Shown here: positions 43,648-53,768 of the stretch, piece after piece | How positions within the stretch are numbered: the first letter of the stretch is position 1 | How the letters are laid out: the number at the start of each line of letters is the position of its first letter | Source of the DNA: Bacillus cereus G9842 | Lineage (GTDB): Bacteria > Bacillota > Bacilli > Bacillales > Bacillaceae_G | NCBI RefSeq assembly: GCF_000021305.1 | Contig: NC_011772.1 | Location: 1,960,001 to 2,024,000 of the forward strand | Length of the DNA: 64,000 bases | Direction of reading: 5' to 3' | Notes under the pieces: model-generated | The model's database searches: none | Seen by the model: only the letters and a program-made list of their open reading frames with translations | What the model was told of the DNA's origin: nothing | Program-made: the position numbers and the translations under genes

Positions 43648-45876
43648 TTAAATAACTGTATCAAAGCCATCTGATTTAGGTAGAGAACCTGCTTTTTTCA
43701 TAAGCACTTCCCATAAGTGTACGGATGTCTTCCATTCTGCTGCAGCCTGCCCCTGTTGATACATAGCGTTCTCATAACTGGCAGTAAGTTGTTGCATATC
43801 GGCCGATTTGTAAAGTGTATCGATATGGAGAGCGTATTCTCGGAATGTTTGACTTTCACCCCGTGGTATGCCAATTCTCGCAAATTGTTTTAAAAGTGCA
43901 CCGTAAGCTTTTTGATAAACAGCATCATCTTTTCGGTATCTATAGAAATGAATAATAAGAAATGTCATCCATTTCATTCTAGTGATGAAGAGAATGTATC
44001 CCATAATACTAATTAGTATCGTAGAGAGGAATACGTACCACCAAGAAAAACTAGTTTTAGAATTTGTGACCTTTTTAGTAGAAGCTTCTTCTGTATGTTC
44101 TATTAAACTTTTAAGTTTTGCTTCATTATTTCGTTGGTGTATTTGCTCGTTATTAGAATTATTTGCTTCGCTATTTTGTGAAATAGGAGCAGGCGTATTA
44201 TTTATAAAATTATAGGGATTGGTAAATCCTTTTGTTGGTTCGAATGGAATCCATCCGTATCCTGGGAAATATACTTCGACCCAAGAGTGTGCGTTATCGT
44301 TCGTGATTGTATAAACATCCGCACCTTCTGCAGAGGCAAGTGTATTGTCAAGAGTTCCTTCTGTATAGCCTTTTACCCAGCGAGCAGGAATCCCGGCAGA
44401 ACGAAGTAGTACAATCATAGACGTCGAAAAATTATTACAGTAGCCGCTTTTTGTATCGAAAAGGAATTGATCTACATAATCTTGGCTTTTGGCAGGAAAT
44501 AAGACATTCGTTGATTCGTATGTAAAAGAGTTGTCTGTGAAGTAATTTTCAATAGCTAATACTTTATCATATCGGTTGTCTTTATCATTTGTAAGATTGG
44601 CAGCCAAGTCTTTTACGCGCTGTGGTAATGACTCGGGAAGTTGTGTGTACTTTGTCATAAAATAAGGATTTGTTTCTTGACCTTCATTTGTTTTTACAGC
44701 TTTCAAGTTTTCTATGGAAAACTCAGGGATCTCATATGTTACTTTATACGAATGTAAAGTAGTAGAAGAGTCTCCATTCATTGTATAAATTTTTTCTGAA
44801 AACGAGTTAACACTGTATGATACATCAGAAGAAGCCTCAACTGATACTAATCCTGCTGGATAGGTAAGGTGAGGATAACTTTTTAGCATGGTAATTGTTG
44901 CCTCAGTCGTTTCCGTTTTTGTATTTTGTTCGTACCAGCTTACGACGTCGTTTTTATTTTTAAAAGAAACCTTTTTCGGATTTTCAGAAATTTCCCAGCC
45001 TTTTCCTGTATAAAAATCTTTTGTTTCTACTCGCCAATATTGTTTGTTTTGCGTTCGTGCTGTGAAAACAATTGTAGGATCCGCCTTAAAAGGACCACCT
45101 AATCGCGAGTCATCTAAACCATACCCAATTGTAGAAACTTTTTGTTCTTTACTTGCTTCAGATGTGTTGAATTTTAAAAAATCCATTGGGTTTGGCCATT
45201 GAGGGCCAAATTTTGGAGCAAAGTATGCGATGGTTGCTAATAATACAATAAATATTGTAAGTGGTCTAAGTAATTTTGAGATTTCCCTAGCATAATTTTG
45301 TAAGTGTTCGCGCTCTTTTATCCGTTCTACTTGAAGAAGACTAAGCATAAAAAAGCCGATGACAACAGTACGAATAATAGCGTAGTTTGCAGTGTATAAA
45401 TGTAAGTTATGAAAAGTTGCGATATAAATAATAGTCAATACAAGAAATAAAAACCCACGTTTTTTATGAATAATCCAAAATGAAGTGAAAGAACTCAAAA
45501 ACCAAAATGAGAGAAAAAATAAAACCGTCGGAAAAACTGGAGAAATATCTAGTAAATTCCCTTGGAAAAATAGGGAGGAATTTCGAGACATATCAGAAAA
45601 GAGTGTTGTTAGCCAAGATGGATTTATAAAAGCATTTTTATAATATAGGGAATGAATGATAAATAGGACTGTGACAATTTTTATTGGAATCTGCCACCTC
45701 GTTTGAAAAAAAGAGAGAGCGAAGCAAATTCCTATAAATGTTACGAAAATATCTAATCTACCTACATTTGTAATACCTATAAGAGGTCTTATCCATTCTA
45801 GTAAAAGAAGAAATACACATGCATGCATGAAGAATTTGTTCGTATCCCACTTGTATTTTGCTTGTAATGTTATCAT
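43648..45876 (-). CDS. Transglutaminase-like membrane protein (YebA type)
   Basis: A 742-aa protein. About six N-terminal membrane helices (residues 8-210) and a further helix near residue 615 frame an extracytoplasmic region with a transglutaminase core. The core has the catalytic Cys in KSGYCNNFSTSM and His in NDNAHSWVEVYFPGYGW. The C-terminal cytoplasmic part (IPRGESQTFREYALHI) resembles DUF4129. The start overlaps the DUF58 gene (ATGA). It is the third member of the MoxR-DUF58-transglutaminase set known from B. subtilis yeaC-yeaD-yebA. Confidence 0.92.
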   Translation of the reverse strand: MITLQAKYKWDTNKFFMHACVFLLLLEWIRPLIGITNVGRLDIFVTFIGICFALSFFQTRWQIPIKIVTVLFIIHSLYYKNAFINPSWLTTLFSDMSRNSSLFFQGNLLDISPVFPTVLFFLSFWFLSSFTSFWIIHKKRGFLFLVLTIIYIATFHNLHLYTANYAIIRTVVIGFFMLSLLQVERIKEREHLQNYAREISKLLRPLTIFIVLLATIAYFAPKFGPQWPNPMDFLKFNTSEASKEQKVSTIGYGLDDSRLGGPFKADPTIVFTARTQNKQYWRVETKDFYTGKGWEISENPKKVSFKNKNDVVSWYEQNTKTETTEATITMLKSYPHLTYPAGLVSVEASSDVSYSVNSFSEKIYTMNGDSSTTLHSYKVTYEIPEFSIENLKAVKTNEGQETNPYFMTKYTQLPESLPQRVKDLAANLTNDKDNRYDKVLAIENYFTDNSFTYESTNVLFPAKSQDYVDQFLFDTKSGYCNNFSTSMIVLLRSAGIPARWVKGYTEGTLDNTLASAEGADVYTITNDNAHSWVEVYFPGYGWIPFEPTKGFTNPYNFINNTPAPISQNSEANNSNNEQIHQRNNEAKLKSLIEHTEEASTKKVTNSKTSFSWWYVFLSTILISIMGYILFITRMKWMTFLIIHFYRYRKDDAVYQKAYGALLKQFARIGIPRGESQTFREYALHIDTLYKSADMQQLTASYENAMYQQGQAAAEWKTSVHLWEVLMKKAGSLPKSDGFDTVI

Positions 45877-47090
45877 TTGCTCACCTCAAAAAACACGTTT
45901 GTATACCGGTTTTCATAAACCGTGTTTACAAATATTTGTCGTTTTTTTAGAGTTTCTAATATACTGAGTTCTCGGTGTGAAAGTTGATTCGCTTTTTCTT
46001 TCACGACAAAAATCATACATTTTCTATTTCTTATAGCAGCACAATCAGCCGCCTTTTGAATATCGGGAGAAAGATTACTTGTCACGAGTATAACCGTGAC
46101 GGGCTCATAAATTTTTCTTAGTTCTATTTCTACACTCTGGGAGAGCGGGAATACACTGTCTGCTTGTACTTTTGCTAAATGACAAAGGATTTGTTGTAAC
46201 TGCGTATCTCCATTATCTAAAGGGAAAATAGTTTGTTCTTTTCCGATAGACACGAATGATGCTGGTGAATTTTGTTTCAAGACAGCCCTTACGATAGAGG
46301 CAGTAAATGTGACGACTGATTCGAATAGAGGAGACTCGGTTCTGTCTATGAATATCATGATATTATGGCTGCGCTGTTGTTCAAACTCTTTTGTCATAAT
46401 ATTGTTTGTTCGTGCAGTTGCTTTCCAATCAATCCATGAAAAGCGATCTCCAGGTTTATAGTCTCTGACACCGACAGAGATTGTAGAGTCTTTTGCAGAA
46501 TTTATATTTGCTGAAAGCGCTCCTTGTTCGAAATGATTTTCCAATTGTCGATACGCTATATCTACATACTGGGGATAGACTAAAAATGTATCTGGAACTG
46601 AAAAAGTTACTTCTTTCTCCATCATGCCGAATAAATCGCCAGTTTTGACACGAACGCTTGAAAAAGTGTGCTCGCCTCTAGGGATTGTGTCAATAACATA
46701 TTGAAACGAAATATTTCGTTTCAATCCTGGGAAGAGTACTACCTTATTCATCTTTGTTTGTTTACAACTTATAAATTGTGGTGGCAGTTCATCTTCTATA
46801 ACTAAATAAAGTAAGGGAAAAGGAAATTTTCTTTTTATTGTAATCGTGCTTACAAATTGTTCTCCTACTACATATCCATTTTGGTTTGTTGTTCGTTTTA
46901 CTTCAGCGTCCCGTAAAGCGTAGAAGGGGAGTAGTAGTGAATAAAGAGCAATGGGAATTGTGCTGTAAAATAAAAACCAACTTACAAACCCTCCTTGAAA
47001 CATAGCGTACACAAATGTTAAGACTAGGCATAAAGGGAGTAGCAATAACTTCATAACGTGATATAGCGCTCGCAGCATTTGTTTCATCAA
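45873..47090 (-). CDS. DUF58 domain membrane protein (YeaD type)
   Basis: A 405-aa protein. Two N-terminal membrane helices (about 12-55) precede the DUF58 domain with its FSVRVKTGDLFGM signature and the GVRDYKPGDRFSWIDWKATAR motif. A von Willebrand A-like fold follows (IMIFIDRTES). It starts 4 bp inside the MoxR gene and overlaps the transglutaminase gene, so the three form one operon. MoxR-DUF58 pairs act as ATPase chaperone systems for periplasmic or membrane processes; the target here is unknown. Confidence 0.92.
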   Translation of the reverse strand: MMKQMLRALYHVMKLLLLPLCLVLTFVYAMFQGGFVSWFLFYSTIPIALYSLLLPFYALRDAEVKRTTNQNGYVVGEQFVSTITIKRKFPFPLLYLVIEDELPPQFISCKQTKMNKVVLFPGLKRNISFQYVIDTIPRGEHTFSSVRVKTGDLFGMMEKEVTFSVPDTFLVYPQYVDIAYRQLENHFEQGALSANINSAKDSTISVGVRDYKPGDRFSWIDWKATARTNNIMTKEFEQQRSHNIMIFIDRTESPLFESVVTFTASIVRAVLKQNSPASFVSIGKEQTIFPLDNGDTQLQQILCHLAKVQADSVFPLSQSVEIELRKIYEPVTVILVTSNLSPDIQKAADCAAIRNRKCMIFVVKEKANQLSHRELSILETLKKRQIFVNTVYENRYTNVFFEVSK

Positions 47091-48049
47091 GGGTTCATCG
47101 TCCTTTGAGTCGGCACGGTAGTTCGTGCAACGATTTTTGCGATAACTTGTTCTCCTGTTATCCCTTCAAATTTTGCTTCCATTTTTAGAATGAGCCTATG
47201 CGCTAAAACGTAAGGAGCTAAAAATTTAACATCGTCTGGAATAACATAATTTCTGCCATGGATAAATGCATAAGCTTGTGAAGCTTTCATTAAAGCAATT
47301 GAGCCACGTGGACTTGCTCCTAGCTGTATAGAGCTATACGTACGAGTCTGATTAACAAGCTTTACAATGTAATGCTTAATTGCTTTGTCCATACTTACTA
47401 CCCGTACGCTTTGTTGTAAATAAAGTAATTCTTCTATTGTAGTAATGGCCTGTAATTGAGAGAGTGGATTTGTTTTTTCCATCCGGTTTAAAATTTCAAA
47501 TTCTTCTTCTGGTGTAGGATATCCCATTTTTAGTTTCAATAAGAAACGATCGAGCTGAGCTTCTGGTAGAGAATATGTTCCTTCATATTCGACCGGATTT
47601 TGTGTAGCCATGACAAAGAACGGCTTTGGTAAAGGCCTTGTAATGCCATCTATTGTAATATTGCCTTCTTCCATACATTCAAGTAAAGCAGATTGTGTCT
47701 TAGGAGATGTACGATTAATTTCATCAGCAAGTACAAAATTCCCCATAATTGGTCCAGGCTTGAACTCAAATTGGAGCTCTTTCGGATTATAAATAGAAAC
47801 TCCTGTTACATCTGATGGCAGTAAATCAGGTGTAAATTGAATTCGCTTGTAATCCGCATCAATGGATTTAGAAAGAGCACGTACTAGCATTGTTTTGCCG
47901 ACACCAGGAACATCTTCTAATAGCACATGACCTTCAGCTAAGAGAGCTGTCAAAGCTAAGATTGTTTCTTTTCGTTTTCCGACCATTATTTTTTCAATAT
48001 TATTGATTATTTTTTCTACAGTGGGATGTAATGAATCAAGCTGGGGCAT
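47087..48049 (-). CDS. MoxR-family AAA+ ATPase (YeaC type)
   Basis: A 320-aa AAA+ ATPase with Walker A LLEDVPGVGKTMLV, Walker B FVLADEINRTSPK, sensor VMATQNP and the MoxR-type C-terminal lid. It is the first gene of the MoxR-DUF58-transglutaminase operon, with AGGAGG before its ATG. An AT-rich promoter region upstream has TATAAT read on this strand at 48111-48106. MoxR proteins act as chaperones for the assembly of other complexes. Confidence 0.94.
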   Translation of the reverse strand: MPQLDSLHPTVEKIINNIEKIMVGKRKETILALTALLAEGHVLLEDVPGVGKTMLVRALSKSIDADYKRIQFTPDLLPSDVTGVSIYNPKELQFEFKPGPIMGNFVLADEINRTSPKTQSALLECMEEGNITIDGITRPLPKPFFVMATQNPVEYEGTYSLPEAQLDRFLLKLKMGYPTPEEEFEILNRMEKTNPLSQLQAITTIEELLYLQQSVRVVSMDKAIKHYIVKLVNQTRTYSSIQLGASPRGSIALMKASQAYAFIHGRNYVIPDDVKFLAPYVLAHRLILKMEAKFEGITGEQVIAKIVARTTVPTQRTMNP

Positions 48050-48314
48050 CGTAATCCTCCTAATTTTATTATCGTTTTCTAATCTATTTAGTGGACAAAT
48101 TTATAATTATATTTGCAGGTAGTAAAAATTTTGTCATTAATTCTAAGAATATTCAGAATATTTATTTCGATTACATCTAGTATAATTGTTTCCGTAACTA
48201 AGGGCAATACAGTAAATAATGATTTGTAGTTTTATGTAAAATATGTCTGGATATAAAATAGTATTGTTAAAGAAAAAATTCCTTATATACAATTTCTAAA
48301 CTCTTTCTTATGGC

Positions 48315-48344
48315 AGTTTTGAAATAATATCAAAACTCTTTTTT
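48315..48344 (+). terminator. Terminator with no gene upstream
   Basis: Arms AGTTTTGA (48315-48322) and TCAAAACT (48330-48337), followed by a T-run. No open reading frame precedes it on this strand, so it may end a small RNA. Confidence 0.7.
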
Positions 48345-48358
48345 ATATATTTATAAAG

Positions 48359-48392
48359 AAAAACGTAGGAATTTCTCCTGCGTTTTTCTTTT
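48359..48392. terminator. Second, bidirectional terminator
   Basis: Arms AAAAACGTAGGA (48359-48370) and TCCTGCGTTTTT (48376-48387) pair with one wobble. Both strands carry T after the hairpin. Confidence 0.7.
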
Positions 48393-48518
48393 GCAAAATA
48401 GTCGATACCTCAAAATACCATTCTCCTAATAATCACGATTAATCATAACCCTTCAAAACGGAATAAAAGATTTTCTCACAAACTTATTTTCTACTGAATT
48501 TTTGACAATCTCTTGAAC

Positions 48519-48561
48519 TGTGCGAAATGTCACATCTGTATTTTACAACCTCTCTTATAGT
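48519..48561 (+). promoter_or_regulatory. FNR box and -10 of narG
   Basis: TGTGC-GAAATG-TCACA at 48519-48534 is one base from a perfect FNR palindrome. TATAGT at 48556-48561 is the -10 box. The box centre (48526.5) lies 41.5 bp upstream of the predicted transcription start (about 48568), which is the class II activation position. Confidence 0.85.
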
Positions 48562-48600
48562 AAGGGTATGTAAGAGAGACGTATTAAAGGAGTGAACAGT

Positions 48601-51600
48601 ATGAAGAAGAAACCTTCAGCACTAATGAGACGTTTAAAATATTTTTCACCAATAGATCGTTATAACGATAATCATACTCAAGAAACATATGAAGATCGTG
48701 AATGGGAGAATGTGTACAGAAAGCGTTGGCAGCATGATAAAGTAATTCGTTCTACACATGGTGTGAACTGTACTGGTTCATGTAGCTGGAATATATATGT
48801 GAAAGATGGAATCGTAACTTGGGAAGGACAGGAGCTTAACTATCCAACTACAGGTCCAGATATGCCTGATTTTGAACCACGAGGATGTCCGCGTGGAGCG
48901 AGTTTTTCTTGGTATATTTATAGTCCACTTCGTGTGAAATATCCGTATGTACGTGGTGTTCTTTGGAGTATGTGGCAAGAGGAATTACAAAATAACAAGT
49001 CACCACTAGATGCTTGGAAAAGCATTGTGGAAAACCCTGAAAAAGCACGCAAGTATAAGCAGGCACGTGGTAAAGGGGGATTCATTCGTGCGAATTGGGA
49101 TGAAGTGTTACAACTTGTTTCTGCTTCATTACTCTACACAGTAATGAAATACGGTCCAGACCGAAATGTTGGTTTTTCACCAATTCCAGCTATGTCGATG
49201 TTAAGTCATGCTGCTGGTAGTCGTTTTATGCAACTTATGGGCGGGCCAATGCTTAGTTTCTATGATTGGTACGCAGATTTACCACCAGCTTCTCCTCAAA
49301 TTTGGGGCGATCAAACAGATGTACCAGAAAGTAGTGACTGGTATAACTCTGGTTACATTATGACATGGGGTTCAAATGTACCGATGACGAGAACACCAGA
49401 TGCTCACTTTTTAGCAGAGGTTCGATATAAAGGAACGAAAGTCGTTTCTGTCAGTCCTGACTTCGCTGAATCTACAAAGTTTGCCGATGATTGGATTAGT
49501 GTAAAACAAGGTACAGATGGTGCACTTGCGATGGCAATGGGGCATGTGATCTTACAAGAGTTTTACGTAGATAATCAAGTGGAATATTTCACAAAGTATG
49601 CGAAGCAATATACTGATTTTCCTTTCTTTGTCACATTGAAACAAAAAGGAGATCAATTCGTTGCTGATCGTTTCTTAAACGCTTCTGATATTGGACGCGA
49701 AACGAAGTTAGGAGAATGGAAGCCTGTTCTTTGGAACGAGAATACGAATGATTTTGCAACACCTCAAGGCACAATGGGCTCACGTTGGGATAACGAAAAG
49801 AAATGGAACTTGCGTTTAGAAGATGAAGAAACAGGTGAAAAGATTGACCCACGTCTTTCTTTACTTGGAATGGAAGAATCGATTGGAACTGTACAAATTC
49901 CGTACTTCTCTGATGATGGAAACAAAGTATTAGAACGTACAATTCCAGTGAAAAAGGTTATGACAGAAGAAGGCGAAGTGTTCGTTACAACTGTATACGA
50001 CTTAACGTTAGCAAATTACGGCGTGAACCGAGGGCTTGGCGGACAAGAGCCGAAAGACTTCAATGATGATGTACCGTTTACACCTGCATGGCAAGAGAAA
50101 ATGACAGGAGTGAAACGAGAACTAATTATTCAAATCGCTCGTGAGTTCGCACAAAATGCCGTTGATACAAATGGTCGCTCGATGATTATTGTTGGAGCTG
50201 GTATTAACCATTGGTTTAATTCTGATACGATTTATCGCGCAGTTTTAAATCTTGTTCTTCTAGTTGGAGCACAAGGAGTAAACGGCGGGGGATGGGCGCA
50301 TTATGTTGGGCAAGAAAAATTACGACCAGCAGAAGGATGGCAAACAATCGCGATGGCAAAAGATTGGCAAGGGCCACCGAAATTACAAAATGGTACATCT
50401 TTCTTCTATTTCGTAACAGATCAATGGCGCTATGAAGATACACCGGTTGGACATCTAGCATCACCAGTAGAAGGCAACTCTCGTTATCAACATCACGGTG
50501 ATTACAACGTATTAGCGGCACGACTTGGCTGGCTACCTTCGTATCCGACATTCGAGAAAAATGGGATTGAATTATATAAAGAAGCTGTTGCTGCTGGTGC
50601 AACAACGCAAGAAGAAATCGGAAAATATGTTGCACAAAGATTAAAAGAAAAAGAACTAAAATTTGCGATTGAAGATCCAGATAACAAAAACAACTTCCCG
50701 CGCAACTTATTCGTATGGCGTGCGAACTTAATTTCAAGTTCTGGTAAAGGACACGAATATTTCTTAAAACATTTATTAGGTACAACAAACGGGTTAATGA
50801 ATGACGATAGTGATTCATTACGACCAGAAGAAATTAAATGGCATGAAGAAGCACCAGAAGGGAAGTTAGATTTACTCATTAACTTAGATTTCCGTATGGC
50901 TGGAACAGCGCTTTATTCTGATATCGTCTTACCTGCTTCAACTTGGTACGAAAAACATGATTTAAGTAGTACAGATATGCATCCATTTGTGCATCCATTT
51001 AATCCAGCAATCGGTTCACCGTGGGAAGCGCGCTCTGACTGGGATATTTTCACTTCACTTTCTAAAGCTGTGTCAGATTTAGCGAAGAAAATTGATCTTG
51101 AACCAATGAAAGAAGTTGTTGCAACGCCACTTCTTCACGATACACCGCAAGAATTAGCGCAACCACTTGGCAAGATTAAAGATTGGAGCAAAGGTGAGTG
51201 TGAGCCAATACCAGGTAAAACAATGCCACAAATTCATGTTGTTGAAAGAGATTATAAAACAATTTATGACAAAATGACTTCGTTAGGACCAAATGCGGGA
51301 AAACAACCGATTGGTACGAAAGGGATTTCTTGGTCCGCAGAAAAAGAGTATGAGCAATTAAAGAGTCGATTAGGAGTTGTTCGAACGGATTCTATTGCAA
51401 AAGGTTGCCCAGACATAAAAGAAGCAATCAATGCTGCTGAAGCGGTATTAACACTTTCTTCTACAACAAATGGTCATATGGCTGTAAAAGCATGGGAAGC
51501 ACTTGAAAAACAAACGGATTTAAAATTACGTGATTTAGCAGAAGAACGTGAAGAAGAATGCTTCACATTTGAACAAATTACAGCGCAGCCAAAAACAGTA

Positions 51601-52284
51601 ATTACTTCTCCGGCCTTTACAGGTTCTGAAAAAGGTGGACGTCGTTACTCACCGTTTACAACAAATGTGGAACGCCTCATCCCTTGGAGAACAATCACTG
51701 GACGACAATCTTTCTACTTAGATCATGACATGATGAAAGAATTTGGTGAAACGATGGCAACGTTTAAACCGATTCTGCAACATAAACCGTTCCGTAAATC
51801 ACGACCTGAAGTAGAAGGAAAAGAGATTACGTTAAATTATTTAACGCCGCATAATAAGTGGTCCATTCATAGTATGTATTTCGATTCATTACCGATGTTA
51901 ACGCTGTTTAGAGGTGGTCCAACTGTTTGGATGAATAAAGAGGATGCTGAAGAAGCTGGTGTAGCAGATAATGATTGGATTGAGTGCTTTAATCGTAACG
52001 GTGTTGTTGTAGCCCGTGCTGTTGTAACGCATCGTATACCGAGAGGAATGGCGTTTATGCACCATGCACAAGATCGTCACATTAACGTACCTGGTACGAA
52101 ATTAACAAGTAACCGCGGGGGAACGCATAATAGTCCAACTCGAATTCACGTAAAACCGACACATATGATTGGTGGATATGGTCAATTAAGTTATGGATTT
52201 AACTATTACGGTCCGACTGGGAACCAGCGTGACTTAAACGTTGTAATTCGCAAACTGAAGGAGGTAGATTGGCTTGAAGATTAA
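48601..52284 (+). CDS. narG: Respiratory nitrate reductase alpha subunit
   Basis: A 1227-aa molybdopterin enzyme subunit that reduces nitrate to nitrite on the cytoplasmic side. The N-terminal FeS site (HGVNCTGSCSW, with FEPRGCPRGASFSW) and the Mo-site region (NVPMTRTPDAHF) are present. C-terminal molydopterin-binding motifs include NRGGTHNSPTRIHVKPTHMIGGYGQLSYGFNYYGPTG. I chose the ATG at 48601 because AAAGGAG ends 8 bases before it; a GTG at 48592 sits inside that site. It forms the core of NarGHI with the next genes, and 11 bp of its end overlap narH. The FNR-type promoter upstream indicates anaerobic control. Confidence 0.97.
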   Translation: MKKKPSALMRRLKYFSPIDRYNDNHTQETYEDREWENVYRKRWQHDKVIRSTHGVNCTGSCSWNIYVKDGIVTWEGQELNYPTTGPDMPDFEPRGCPRGASFSWYIYSPLRVKYPYVRGVLWSMWQEELQNNKSPLDAWKSIVENPEKARKYKQARGKGGFIRANWDEVLQLVSASLLYTVMKYGPDRNVGFSPIPAMSMLSHAAGSRFMQLMGGPMLSFYDWYADLPPASPQIWGDQTDVPESSDWYNSGYIMTWGSNVPMTRTPDAHFLAEVRYKGTKVVSVSPDFAESTKFADDWISVKQGTDGALAMAMGHVILQEFYVDNQVEYFTKYAKQYTDFPFFVTLKQKGDQFVADRFLNASDIGRETKLGEWKPVLWNENTNDFATPQGTMGSRWDNEKKWNLRLEDEETGEKIDPRLSLLGMEESIGTVQIPYFSDDGNKVLERTIPVKKVMTEEGEVFVTTVYDLTLANYGVNRGLGGQEPKDFNDDVPFTPAWQEKMTGVKRELIIQIAREFAQNAVDTNGRSMIIVGAGINHWFNSDTIYRAVLNLVLLVGAQGVNGGGWAHYVGQEKLRPAEGWQTIAMAKDWQGPPKLQNGTSFFYFVTDQWRYEDTPVGHLASPVEGNSRYQHHGDYNVLAARLGWLPSYPTFEKNGIELYKEAVAAGATTQEEIGKYVAQRLKEKELKFAIEDPDNKNNFPRNLFVWRANLISSSGKGHEYFLKHLLGTTNGLMNDDSDSLRPEEIKWHEEAPEGKLDLLINLDFRMAGTALYSDIVLPASTWYEKHDLSSTDMHPFVHPFNPAIGSPWEARSDWDIFTSLSKAVSDLAKKIDLEPMKEVVATPLLHDTPQELAQPLGKIKDWSKGECEPIPGKTMPQIHVVERDYKTIYDKMTSLGPNAGKQPIGTKGISWSAEKEYEQLKSRLGVVRTDSIAKGCPDIKEAINAAEAVLTLSSTTNGHMAVKAWEALEKQTDLKLRDLAEEREEECFTFEQITAQPKTVITSPAFTGSEKGGRRYSPFTTNVERLIPWRTITGRQSFYLDHDMMKEFGETMATFKPILQHKPFRKSRPEVEGKEITLNYLTPHNKWSIHSMYFDSLPMLTLFRGGPTVWMNKEDAEEAGVADNDWIECFNRNGVVVARAVVTHRIPRGMAFMHHAQDRHINVPGTKLTSNRGGTHNSPTRIHVKPTHMIGGYGQLSYGFNYYGPTGNQRDLNVVIRKLKEVDWLED

Positions 52285-53749
52285 AGCACAAGTCGGAATG
52301 ATAATGAATCTAGATAAATGCATCGGCTGCCATACTTGTAGCGTAACGTGCAAAAACACCTGGACAAATCGTCCAGGTGCTGAATATATGTACTTCAATA
52401 ACGTAGAAACGAAGCCTGGAATTGGTTATCCGAAACAATGGGAAGATCAGGAGAAATATAAAGGCGGTTGGGAATTGAAAAATGGTGAAATTCAGCTGAA
52501 ATCTGGTTCGAAAATGAAACGTCTTATGAACATTTTCCACAATCCAGATCAACCAACAATTGATGATTATTTTGAACCTTGGAATTATGATTATGAAACG
52601 TTAACAAATAGTCCGCAACGTAAGCATCAACCAGTTGCTCGTCCGAAATCAGCAATTACAGGCGAATTTATCGACAAAATTGAATGGGGTCCAAACTGGG
52701 AAGATGATTTAGCAGGCGGACATATAACAGGATTGCAAGATCCGAACGTAAAGAAAATGGAAGAAGAAATTAAAACAGATTTTGAAAACGTCTTTATGAT
52801 GTATTTACCACGCATATGCGAACATTGTATGAATCCCTCGTGCGTATCATCTTGTCCATCTGGTGCGATGTATAAACGTGAAGAAGATGGGATTGTTCTT
52901 GTCGATCAAAATGCATGTCGCGCATGGAGATTCTGCGTATCATCTTGTCCATATAAAAAAGTGTATTTTAACTGGCAAACGAATAAAGCTGAAAAATGTA
53001 CAATGTGTTTCCCACGTATTGAAGCGGGTATGCCAACGATTTGTTCGGAAACATGTGTAGGACGTATTCGGTATATTGGGGTAATGCTATATGACGCTGA
53101 CAAAGTAAAAGAAGCAGCTTCTGTTGAAGACGAAAAAGATTTATATGAATCTCAGCTTACTGTTTTTCTAGATCCAAATGATCCAGAAGTGGCAGCTGAA
53201 GCGAAAAAACAAGGAATTCCTGAAGAATGGATTAAAGCGGCGCAACAATCGCCAATTTATAAAATGATTATCGATTGGAAAATTGCTCTACCTCTTCACC
53301 CAGAGTATCGTACAATGCCAATGGTTTGGTATATCCCGCCGCTTAGCCCGATTATGAATATGGTGGAGGGAAAAGGTAGTAACTGGCAAGCAGAAGAGAT
53401 TTTCCCTGCTATTGATAATATGCGTATTCCAATTCAATATTTAGCGAATTTACTCACTGCGGGGGATGAATCACACATTCGTCTTACATTGAAGAAAATG
53501 GCTGTTATGCGAACGCATATGAGAGCACTTCAAATTAATAAAGAGCCAAATGAAGCTGTATTAAAAGAACTTGGTTTAACGAAACAGGATGTAGAAGATA
53601 TGTATCGTCTTCTTGCTATCGCGAAATATAAAGATCGCTTCGTTATTCCGACATCTCACCGTGAACAAGTGGCAGATTTATATAGCGAACAAGGAAGCTG
53701 TGGTTTATCATTCACAGGTGGTCCAGGCTCTTGTATGACAATTTCTTAA
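52274..53749 (+). CDS. narH: Respiratory nitrate reductase beta subunit
   Basis: A 491-aa iron-sulfur electron transfer subunit. Cys clusters are visible in order: CIGCHTCSVTCKNTW, CEHCMNPSCVSSCPSGAM, CRAWRFCVSSCPYKK (Trp in place of one Cys, as in the [3Fe-4S] site of E. coli NarH) and KCTMCFPRIEAGMPTICSETC. It carries electrons from NarI to NarG. The TTG start lies inside the end of narG, with GGAGG upstream. NarJ follows 20 bases later. Confidence 0.97.
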   Translation: MKIKAQVGMIMNLDKCIGCHTCSVTCKNTWTNRPGAEYMYFNNVETKPGIGYPKQWEDQEKYKGGWELKNGEIQLKSGSKMKRLMNIFHNPDQPTIDDYFEPWNYDYETLTNSPQRKHQPVARPKSAITGEFIDKIEWGPNWEDDLAGGHITGLQDPNVKKMEEEIKTDFENVFMMYLPRICEHCMNPSCVSSCPSGAMYKREEDGIVLVDQNACRAWRFCVSSCPYKKVYFNWQTNKAEKCTMCFPRIEAGMPTICSETCVGRIRYIGVMLYDADKVKEAASVEDEKDLYESQLTVFLDPNDPEVAAEAKKQGIPEEWIKAAQQSPIYKMIIDWKIALPLHPEYRTMPMVWYIPPLSPIMNMVEGKGSNWQAEEIFPAIDNMRIPIQYLANLLTAGDESHIRLTLKKMAVMRTHMRALQINKEPNEAVLKELGLTKQDVEDMYRLLAIAKYKDRFVIPTSHREQVADLYSEQGSCGLSFTGGPGSCMTIS

Positions 53750-53768
53750 ATAAAGGGGGCAGAAAATT

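Larger units (their letters stand above)
48050..48600 (+). other. Intergenic region between the MoxR operon and narG
   Basis: A 551-bp AT-rich gap between divergent units. It holds the minus-strand promoter of the MoxR operon (about 48106-48111), a + strand TATAAT at 48181-48186 with a 7-1-7 inverted repeat just upstream (AATATTC at 48148-48154, GAATATT at 48156-48162), two terminator hairpins (48315-48344 and 48359-48392), and the FNR box and promoter of narG. No open reading frame of interest is seen. The terminators suggest that a short + strand transcript is made here. Confidence 0.6.

Noticed and set aside
43698..43883. Short minus-strand frame within the transglutaminase gene
   Set aside because: A shadow of the YebA-type gene in another frame.
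50216..50879. Two long minus-strand open frames inside narG
   Set aside because: They lie opposite a clearly coding gene and have no ribosome binding site or family resemblance.
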